From Ruaniaceae bacterium KH17 (GTDB taxonomy: Bacteria; Actinomycetota; Actinomycetes; Actinomycetales; Actinomycetaceae), in assembly GCA_900199505.1 (NCBI GenBank), contig FZQV01000029.1, forward strand, positions 1 to 34,388: DNA of 34,388 nucleotides, in the 5' to 3' direction. The translations under genes and the position numbers were made by a program. The notes beneath the pieces are model-generated. The model ran no database searches, had not been told where the DNA came from, and saw only the letters and a list, made by a program, of their open reading frames with translations. This document shows positions 8,044-14,626 of the stretch, one piece after another. Within the stretch, counting starts at the first letter, position 1. Every line of letters starts with the position of its first letter.

Positions 8044-8983
8044 TCGCGGCCTCCAACCCCTGAACCCTCTTCAGCGCTGCGCCGAATTTCGGGTAGTTGA
8101 TCTTTACCCCGTCGTCGAGGTCAATCTCGACGTTCTCAGATGCTTTCGGAAACAGGACGTCATGCTCATACTCGTTCAACTCCACCAGCATCGTTCGGAG
8201 CCGGTCAGCTTCTTTCGCGTTCCCTGCGAGCTCCGCCTGTTGAAGCGCCGATTCAAGCTTGGTCACATATTCCCGCAGGTAGGTGAGCACCGTCGACACG
8301 GTCGAAGGCGCATAGCGGTGCATGTAAATCAGGGCGTTGAACGACCCTCTCGGACTAGAAAATAGCCAGTAGATGGGTCGCTTCTTGTACCGCTGAACGT
8401 GGTCATCGTAGAACTTCGACGCAGAGGCGCTCCCTCTCGGTTTGATGAAGTAATCACGTAGGTTTTTCAGCCCGAGAGTCTCGTTGAGATACCTAATGTT
8501 CTCGTCGAAATGCTGCTCCCCAAAGACGGTACGCAGAAAGAGTCGGAATCGGTCGACAATGTCATCTTCAAACCAATCCCCGTCCACAACGGGGATAACG
8601 TTGTCAGCGTCAGGCATGAAAGTAGGTTGCGGAACCTTCTGAAAATACTCATCGAGAGTCGAGCCCTGATCGCCAAGGATGAGACCTGGAGTATCCAAGC
8701 TGTACCGCCCGAACATGCAACCAACGGCGTAAGAGATCAGATCAACGAGGGCAGATTGAGCAAACAACACATCGCGCTCTTCTGGTGATTTGTTCGGCCA
8801 ACGGAACGCCGAGTTATTCGTCAGCGACACCCGTTCGAGAGAAACGTGAGAGGGCACTTCATCTTCAAGCCCGTAGAGCTTGGCTACGGCTTCATTGTTC
8901 TCGATCTCCAAGCGCTGCTGTTCGAGTGACCGTGCCTTCCACTCATCGCGGTACTCTCCCACGGTCTGCTCAAGGGTCTTCAA
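8036..8983 (-). CDS. pglX: PglX C-terminal part, separate reading frame
   Basis: These 315 residues correspond to the C-terminal third of the BREX adenine methyltransferase PglX. They include the conserved stretch near the start (NNEAVAKLYGLEDE, like the family's IYGLQDEL block) and the region ending SSPRGSFNALIYMHRYAP. The N-terminal catalytic part is missing and is found at 12008-14626. The start used is TTG at 8983 with GAGG five bases upstream. The frame stays open back to 9058, directly after the integrase stop codon, and reads STRHPWIDRP, the counterpart of FERNPLVDQR at the end of the main pglX. The split therefore falls at that point. The frame is free of stops and keeps its 8-base overlap with pglZ. 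That suggests it is still made, perhaps as a separate subunit; decay after interruption is the alternative. Confidence 0.85.
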   Translation of the reverse strand: MKTLEQTVGEYRDEWKARSLEQQRLEIENNEAVAKLYGLEDEVPSHVSLERVSLTNNSAFRWPNKSPEERDVLFAQSALVDLISYAVGCMFGRYSLDTPGLILGDQGSTLDEYFQKVPQPTFMPDADNVIPVVDGDWFEDDIVDRFRLFLRTVFGEQHFDENIRYLNETLGLKNLRDYFIKPRGSASASKFYDDHVQRYKKRPIYWLFSSPRGSFNALIYMHRYAPSTVSTVLTYLREYVTKLESALQQAELAGNAKEADRLRTMLVELNEYEHDVLFPKASENVEIDLDDGVKINYPKFGAALKRVQGLEAASD

Positions 8984-9058
8984 GTGGTCCTCGCTATTTC
9001 GATTGGGTCTGTCAATCCACGGGTGCCGAGTACTGTCGCGGTGGGCAACCGAGAGTGT

Positions 9059-10291
9059 CTAAAGCTGTTCTCCTAGACTACCGGCGAGACCAAGCATTGC
9101 AGCTGATGTAGCGAGGGCGGCCTGAGATCTTGTGCGGTCCGCGTGGAGGTAGGCCTGCGTACTTAATACCGACGAATGCCCGAGAATGGCCTTGATAGTC
9201 GTGTCATCGACACCACCCGCAAGCAGTAATGTGGCCGCGGTATGCCGTGCCTCGTAGAGCAACGGACGACGAGTCTCCCCAGTCGTGAGTGTCACGGCAA
9301 CGCCTGCTTCATCGACGATCTCATACCATTGCGCGCGATCGAACTCAGCAGAACGTGGTGTCCCGTCATCACGAGGCCATACAAGGTTGTAAGGGGACGA
9401 CGACTGGGACGCCTGCTGCCAGGTCGAGAGCGCATTGACGAGCCACGGCACCATCGGAATCACACGTACGCCAGAGCGCGTCTTCGGCCGGACCAGGTGG
9501 TACGCACCCACTAGGTATCGCGACTCGAACCCAAGCGGCACGCGAAATCCGCTAGCCGGATTTCTGTGTTCCATATACGGGAGAGACTTCAGCTGCCACG
9601 CGAGAGTCATCGTTGCAGCCCCCAAGTCGACCATATCCCAGGTAAGTCCCAGTGCTTCTGCGGGTCGCAGTCCCGCAACGAACGCAGCGACCCAACGCGA
9701 AGCATCGGGACGAGATTCGCTGACGGCAAGAATCCGCATCACGTCATCCTTACTGAGTGCCTGCCTCGACGACGGGCCAACACCTGAGCCGGCCGTCTCA
9801 CGAGCGCGCTGGGGAACCTGGTAGCCCTCTGCAACTGCATCAGCAAGAATCTTGCCGAGCACTGCATGAGTGCGCTGCATGGTGGGGAGCGCAAGCCCAG
9901 CACTCTCCTGGGCGGAAGCGACTCTTCGCACATCAGTGGGAGTCAGGGCATCAAGGCGGGCACGGCCTATCGTTGGGACGATCCAGCGGTTCACGGCTGA
10001 GCGGTCTGAGACAAAGGTACCGGGCCGCACGATCCGCTGCCGTTGCACCAACCAGAGATCGCTCCACCGCTTGATAGTGATGGACGCAAACGACGAGACA
10101 ACGCCCTCCGCTGCGATTCTTCTCTTGGCTTCAGCTAGTCTCGCGCGCGCCCCTGCTTCCGTCGAGGCCTTCAGCGTTAGCCTGTGCCGAGTTCCACGCT
10201 CAGTCCAACCTGCCTCTAGAGAAGCGACCCACTGGCCGCGAGAGTTCTGGTAAATAGATCCGGAGCCCTTCTTGCGTTGCTTGTTTCCCAT
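9059..10291 (-). CDS. tyrosine recombinase (integrase) inside the pglX locus
   Basis: This 410-residue integrase has an AP2-like arm-binding N-terminus (GSIYQNSRGQWVASLEAGW), a SAM-like core-binding domain around residues 70-170, and a C-terminal catalytic domain. Catalytic residues are R209 (GLRPAEAL), R349-H350 (YEARHTAA), H372 (GHSS) and nucleophile Y381 (TQAYLH). The first histidine of the usual H-x-x-R box is Y346. The start is ATG at 10291, with GTG at 10294 as an alternative; the ribosome site is poor for both. It lies between the two parts of pglX, next to an inverted pglX cassette, so the likely role is inversion of pglX cassettes. Alternatively it is the integrase of an element that once inserted in pglX. 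Four short direct repeats lie just upstream. Confidence 0.9.
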   Translation of the reverse strand: MGNKQRKKGSGSIYQNSRGQWVASLEAGWTERGTRHRLTLKASTEAGARARLAEAKRRIAAEGVVSSFASITIKRWSDLWLVQRQRIVRPGTFVSDRSAVNRWIVPTIGRARLDALTPTDVRRVASAQESAGLALPTMQRTHAVLGKILADAVAEGYQVPQRARETAGSGVGPSSRQALSKDDVMRILAVSESRPDASRWVAAFVAGLRPAEALGLTWDMVDLGAATMTLAWQLKSLPYMEHRNPASGFRVPLGFESRYLVGAYHLVRPKTRSGVRVIPMVPWLVNALSTWQQASQSSSPYNLVWPRDDGTPRSAEFDRAQWYEIVDEAGVAVTLTTGETRRPLLYEARHTAATLLLAGGVDDTTIKAILGHSSVLSTQAYLHADRTRSQAALATSAAMLGLAGSLGEQL

Positions 10292-10336
10292 CACTCATGC
10301 TCGCACCGTTCATGATCAGCGAGCCGGAGAACGCCA

Positions 10337-10472
10337 GGGTAGCCATCAGGGTAGCCATCAGGATCTCTCAACTCCGCAGAGCTGCAAGGGCGCACAGCTG
10401 ATTGGGAGCCCGATATAGCCTTGCAATCCCGAGCTACGGGTTCCCTCGCTCGGGTAGCCAATTGGGTAGCCA
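10337..10472. repeat. four copies of GGGTAGCCA in two 12-bp-spaced pairs
   Basis: GGGTAGCCA occurs at 10337-10345, 10349-10357, 10452-10460 and 10464-10472, all in the same orientation; within each pair the period is exactly 12 bases. They lie 46-181 bases upstream of the integrase start. Spaced direct repeats beside an integrase with an AP2-like N-terminus fit arm-type binding sites. A small inverted repeat (CTGGGCT/AGCCCAG) follows at 10474-10493. The gene-free stretch 10295-10503 holds nothing else I recognise. Confidence 0.6.
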
Positions 10473-10503
10473 ACTGGGCTGGCTTAAGCCCAGCAATCTG
10501 GAG

Positions 10504-10857
10504 TGAGTATTCGCTCCTCTGAGCGCCATGAGTATTGCGGTTGAGCGCCATTTTTCCGTGGACGCGATCGTGTTGTTGAGCGCCACCGTGTATTCGGGTT
10601 CGGTGCCATTTCCGTAAGCTCCTTCTGCCGCGTGGCCAATCACGCGACAGAAGGAGTAGTTCGGATGGTACGCAGGATTAAGGCGAAGTTGGTGCTTAGG
10701 CTTCGCGCGGAGGGGCTCTCGGGTCGGCAGATCGCGGCGCAGGGCATGTCGCGGCACTCGGTGGCGGCGCTCACCGGCAACACCGGTGGCCCCGAGAGTG
10801 AATACCGACTGGCGCTCAACCGCAATAATCAGTGGCCCTCACGACTCCAAATACTCA
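10504..10857 (+). mobile_element. IS21-family deletion derivative (354 bp) with 6-bp target duplication
   Basis: The element starts TGAGTATT and ends AATACTCA, with extended inverted ends that both contain TATTGCGGTTGAGCGCC. It is bounded by CTGGAG at 10498-10503 and 10858-10863, a perfect 6-bp target duplication. The left end has several TGAGCGCC copies, as expected for the multiple transposase-binding repeats of IS21-family ends. Only the first codons of the transposase remain, fused to the right end, so the element is non-autonomous. It sits between the integrase and the inverted pglX cassette. Confidence 0.82.
10664..10771 (+). pseudogene. IstA-type transposase N-terminal remnant
   Basis: From ATG 10664, preceded by AAGGAG, the frame reads MVRRIKAKLVLRLRAEGLSG and then RQIAAQGMSRHSVAAL, the helix-turn-helix start of IS21-family IstA transposases. 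Homology stops after about 36 codons at an internal deletion. The frame then runs through the right end of the element to 10937. The DDE catalytic core and the IstB partner are both absent. Confidence 0.75.
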
Positions 10858-10925
10858 CTGGAGGACACCTGGTGCTCATAGGTCCTGAAAAGTCAGTAGT
10901 AGCAAGACGTAGCCGACCCCATCAA

Positions 10926-10947
10926 CACAGTTCATGAAGGACGAGTA
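10926..10947 (+). repeat. 22-bp inverted repeat, cassette copy (partner 13152-13173)
   Basis: The 22 bases beginning CACAGTTCATGAAGGACG are identical, in inverted orientation, to 13152-13173 in the expressed pglX. They mark the 5' edge of homology between the silent cassette and the gene, just after the codons for the NPPY motif. Recombination here would exchange the whole specificity region. Confidence 0.72.
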
Positions 10948-11436
10948 TCCGGAGGTCAAGCAGGATCTCTATGGGGCCTTCATCCTACGTGGCATCGAAC
11001 TCTCCGATCGCGCAGGGTTGCTCGCAATCGTCGTCGGGGACGCGTGGATGTCCCTCAAGTCATTCGAAGCACTGCGACGGAAACTGCTGGATGGCCACTC
11101 CTTTGAATCCTTGCTACACCTCCGGGACACCGCATACCATGCGGATACCTTCGGCGCAAACGCCGCCTTCGTGTTGTCGATGAACGGAGACCGTAGCCGA
11201 CTCGCGCCATTCGTCCGCCTCACACCTCTGGGGTCCGAGCAAAAGGACCAAGATCTGCGCGTCGCCCTTGTGGAACGAACGGAACGAACTGGGTTCTTCT
11301 TGGCGGCGGGTGAGGACTTCGAGGCTATCCCAGGTGTACCGATCGTCTACTGGCTCAGTGAAAAGATGCGGACAGCCTTTACTTCAGGCAAACGTCTCGG
11401 ATCTACTGCGGCGCTCGCGGTAGGTCTCCAGACTGG

Positions 11437-11617
11437 AGACAACAATCGATTCTTGCGACAGTGGTGGGAAGTTGCAGCTACGCGCACCAAGTTCAGTTGC
11501 ACATCCCGTGAAGAGGCCGCCACCAGCAGGGCACGCTGGTTCCCTTACAACAAGGGCGGTGAGTTTCGGAAGTGGTACGGAAACCAGGAGCACGTCGTCA
11601 ACTGGGAGCACGACGGC
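11437..11617 (+). repeat. 181-bp inverted repeat, cassette arm
   Basis: This arm matches the reverse complement of 12455-12635 at 177 of 181 positions by hand comparison, with no gap. It encodes the block from DNNRFLRQWWEV to the D-G after VVNWE. It is much more similar than the flanking cassette sequence, which fits repeated recombination or gene conversion between the two copies. Confidence 0.85.
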
Positions 11618-12007
11618 GCAGAGATAGTCGCCTTCAAGCCGCGCTCGGTGATCCGGAACCCCGGAACGTACTTTTCACCGTCCGTGTCATGGTCAAAGAT
11701 CAGCAGTGGATCCCCAGCATTTCGCTCCTACCCGCCAGGATTCATCTACGACGTTGCGGGAACATCGATATTTGCGGCGGACGGTCGTGCACGACTTGGC
11801 ATACTCTCCTTCGCGAACTCCCAAATTGCTTTTGAACAGTTGGCAGCAATCGCACCAACCCTCAATTTCGAAGTTGGGCAGGTGTCAGGTCTCCCGATTG
11901 CCGACTCAATAGCGGAGCAAGGTGCGACACTTGCAGCGCAAGCCGTTGAGACTGCACGGGAGGATTGGAACACCGCTGAGACTTCCTGGGACTTCGAGCG
12001 CAATCCT

Positions 12008-14626
12008 CTAGTCGAAATTGCCTCCCTCTAGTGACCTCTGATCTACGAGCGGATTCCTCTCGAAGCTCCAGGAGGTCTCAAAGCAGTCCCAGTCATCCTT
12101 AGCTGTCTCGATGAGGCGGCCGACGGTGTCGGTCGAAAGCTCTCCGATCTCTTCAGCAACAGGAACCAGACCCACATATCCAATGTGAAAGTGAAGCGTG
12201 GGTGCAACGACCTTCATGATCTCCATCACGAACTTGGAGTTCAGAAGCAAGGAGATCTGGTCAAGCATCGTGGGGTCGCCGAAACCAGAGTGGCCAGTCG
12301 AGTCGTGAATGAAACCTGGTGGGTATCGGCGGAATGCCGCCTCCCCAGATGAAATATCCGACCATGACACGGACGGTGAAAAGTACGTGTCAGTGTTCTG
12401 AGCTCGCGATCGCGGACGTCCTCCACTCTCTATCCCAAATGTCCTGATCTCGTTGCCGTCATTCTCCCAGTTGACGACGTGCTCCTGGTTTCCGTACCAC
12501 TTCCGAAACTCACCGCCCTTGTTGTAAGGGAACCACCGTGCCCTGCTGGTGGCGGCCTCTTCACGGGATGTGCAACTGAACTTGGTGCGCGTAGCTGCAA
12601 CTTCCCACCACTGTCGCAAGAATCGGTTGTTGTCTGCGGTGGCTAGTCCCTGCCGCAGTCTGGCGACTTCGCTCAGTGGCTTCCCGATTGAGAAGGAGCT
12701 GCGCATCTTTTCACTGAGCCAGTAAACGATCGGCGAGCCAGGGATTGCTGTGAAGTCGGCGTCTGAAGCTAGGTGAAAGCCCGAATCCTTGGCCGTGGAC
12801 TCAAGGGCGGTGCCTAATGCGGCCACCTTCTCCGCTTCGGAGGTACCGTCGACGAGGCGGATGAAGGTGCCCGGGTACATGTTGGCAGAGCTGCGCGCTC
12901 CAGACGGCACGTTCGCCAGTACGAACGCAGCAGAGGAGACGACCTCGCCACCGATCGAATCGAAGGCGCGAGCACCGAGGTGCAGCATCGAGGTTATCCG
13001 CTGCTTGGTGAGCAGCGAGGCGCGGAGCTTCTCGTACGAACTGAGGAACATCCAGGACTGCATCGTGATCATGGCGACCGCTCCCCGCAGCCCGGCGAGG
13101 TTTGTGCAGCGCTCGATGAACCCGGCGAATAGGTCTGACTTGCTGTTCGGGTACTCGTCCTTCATGAACTGTGAAAGCAGCACGTTCATCTGCTTGCTCC
13201 CCATATATGGAGGGTTCGCAACCACGACGGCATACACGTTGGAGAGAATCTCTGCCTGTCGGATGAGCTTTCGAGCACGCTCCACAGTGCCCGAATAGAT
13301 GATGTCATTCTCCGCATCGATGCGCTCAAGAGAACCCTTGGCGAAAACTATTTGCGACACGTCAGGCCGGATCAGTGAGCCGAGTGTGTCTGCGTTCTCA
13401 AACTGATTCCAGAAGCCCTGAGAAGCGAGGTCACCACCCTGCTCCGCAGTGAGTACGTCGATCTCATCGGAGCGGAACGAAAGCGGTTCGATAACGCAAA
13501 CGTTCGACTCTACAGGTTGTTTCAGGAAGAGCTTGCGTTTCGCAGTCGCCTTCATCGCCAATGCGAACGCCGCAAGGGCTCCTGCCCGAGGGTCAATCTC
13601 GGCCCCAAACAAGTTGTTGTTGAGAATCAAACCCGGAATTTGTGATGGCGTGTAGCCTTCCTCCTCGTAGATCGCGTAGAGAAGGTCGAAGGCGTAAGTA
13701 AGCATGTGGCCCGAACCGCATGCGGGGTCGATGACCGTGAGTTCCTCGGGCGAACTGATCTTCAGGAAGTCGGTTTCCTCATCGACCGGAGCGATGTAGT
13801 AGTCCATTTGGTCTACGAGACACGACTCAGGATGGTTGAGCATCCAGAGACGTCCCACGGAGTTCTCAACAAGGTAGCGAACGATCCAGTGAGGCGTAAA
13901 GAGTTGAGTCGCTGCGGGGATCTCGTCCGCGCCAGCCTTTCTATTCTTCTTGAACCCGGCAAACACCTCGTCTTTTCGTTCAGAGATGTAGAACTGGTAC
14001 AGCCAACCAATTACCTCAACGTCCTCACAAACATCCGTGCTCAGCACCTGAACGCTGCGGCTTAGGACCGAGTCCTCCGCGAGAAGGTTGCCCGGTATGA
14101 GGAGTTCAGTGTAGTCACCTTCGCGCTCAAACATGAAGGGCATTGTCTTGTTCCAGAAGCGGCAGTAGTCCGCGAGCAGCAACGAGTAAGCCTCAGTCTG
14201 GGCATCGACGCCCGGCCGTGGCGGGCGAGTCTCGCTCAGCAGTCCCGTAATGGTCATCGAGTTAGACCTCTTCACGACCTCCAGGTCGATCTGGCCACGC
14301 TTGGCAGTGGCAAGCACCTCCGGCTGGCCGATTTGGCCCGCACCAGGAGAAACCACGCCAATACCCGTATACCCATTTGCATCCATGAACCGGAGAGCAA
14401 CAATTCGGTTGAACCAGGTGTATGCGACCTTGTCAGCAACGTGAGACTTGCCCTTGTCCCCGCCCCCTGTAGCTGCAATGGCGCGTTCCAATGCGGCAAC
14501 TGCACTCGGTTGCTCAACTCGTTCCAGCGAACCTTGGGCAAGTACAGCAGTGATGCGTGCGCTAACCTCTCGGATGAGTTCCGTGCGTGCCGAGGTAGCG
14601 AAAGATTTGAGTGGTGCAGTTTCCAT
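12008..14626 (-). CDS. pglX: PglX N-terminal, catalytic and specificity part
   Basis: These 872 residues form the front part of the BREX m6A DNA methyltransferase PglX, which marks host DNA and is also needed for phage exclusion. The SAM-binding motif DPACGSG starts at D300 and the catalytic NPPY is at 471-474. The specificity region follows from about 485. The protein ends FERNPLVDQR plus nine residues, where full PglX of about 1,200 residues would continue; the missing ~315 residues are at 8036-8983. The ATG at 14626 overlaps the brxC stop (TGATG). The region from codon 486 on has a silent inverted homologue at 10926-12031. Both copies stop within ten codons of NPLV, so a swap would again give a protein ending there. 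Confidence 0.9.
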   Translation of the reverse strand: METAPLKSFATSARTELIREVSARITAVLAQGSLERVEQPSAVAALERAIAATGGGDKGKSHVADKVAYTWFNRIVALRFMDANGYTGIGVVSPGAGQIGQPEVLATAKRGQIDLEVVKRSNSMTITGLLSETRPPRPGVDAQTEAYSLLLADYCRFWNKTMPFMFEREGDYTELLIPGNLLAEDSVLSRSVQVLSTDVCEDVEVIGWLYQFYISERKDEVFAGFKKNRKAGADEIPAATQLFTPHWIVRYLVENSVGRLWMLNHPESCLVDQMDYYIAPVDEETDFLKISSPEELTVIDPACGSGHMLTYAFDLLYAIYEEEGYTPSQIPGLILNNNLFGAEIDPRAGALAAFALAMKATAKRKLFLKQPVESNVCVIEPLSFRSDEIDVLTAEQGGDLASQGFWNQFENADTLGSLIRPDVSQIVFAKGSLERIDAENDIIYSGTVERARKLIRQAEILSNVYAVVVANPPYMGSKQMNVLLSQFMKDEYPNSKSDLFAGFIERCTNLAGLRGAVAMITMQSWMFLSSYEKLRASLLTKQRITSMLHLGARAFDSIGGEVVSSAAFVLANVPSGARSSANMYPGTFIRLVDGTSEAEKVAALGTALESTAKDSGFHLASDADFTAIPGSPIVYWLSEKMRSSFSIGKPLSEVARLRQGLATADNNRFLRQWWEVAATRTKFSCTSREEAATSRARWFPYNKGGEFRKWYGNQEHVVNWENDGNEIRTFGIESGGRPRSRAQNTDTYFSPSVSWSDISSGEAAFRRYPPGFIHDSTGHSGFGDPTMLDQISLLLNSKFVMEIMKVVAPTLHFHIGYVGLVPVAEEIGELSTDTVGRLIETAKDDWDCFETSWSFERNPLVDQRSLEGGNFD
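12455..12635 (-). repeat. 181-bp inverted repeat, expressed-gene arm
   Basis: This is the partner of 11437-11617 within the expressed pglX. Inversion between the two arms would exchange only the downstream part of the specificity region (11618-12454) and leave the upstream part in place. Confidence 0.85.
13152..13173 (-). repeat. 22-bp inverted repeat, expressed-gene copy
   Basis: This is the exact inverted partner of 10926-10947, spanning codons for S-Q-F-M-K-D-E-Y about 10 codons after NPPY. Identity ends at once on both sides, which makes it a candidate crossover or boundary site. Confidence 0.72.

Larger units (their letters stand above)
10926..12031 (+). pseudogene. pglX: silent inverted pglX specificity cassette
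   Basis: From 10934 to the stop at 12031 an uninterrupted 365-codon frame encodes the PglX region after the NPPY methyltransferase motif: MKDEYP at the start, IVYWLSEKMR, then a conserved block from NNRFLRQWWEV to VVNWE, and finally FERNPLV before the stop. It corresponds to residues 488-872 of the expressed gene but differs strongly between the conserved blocks, as alternative target-recognition domains do. No ribosome site precedes the ATG, and the start and catalytic domain are missing, so it should be silent in this orientation. It converges on pglX, and the two coding ends overlap by 24 bases. The intact frame indicates a donor kept by selection rather than a decaying copy. Confidence 0.85.

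Noticed and set aside
9059-10291. An integrative element with direct-repeat attachment sites flanking 9059-12031
   Set aside because: I compared the pglX break points by eye (9020-9040 and 12010-12050). They are homologous at protein level but share no exact direct repeat long enough to call attL/attR.
10632-10937. A 101-residue protein across the IS21-derived element
   Set aside because: It is the first 36 codons of a transposase running by chance through the right end of the element, so not a functional gene.
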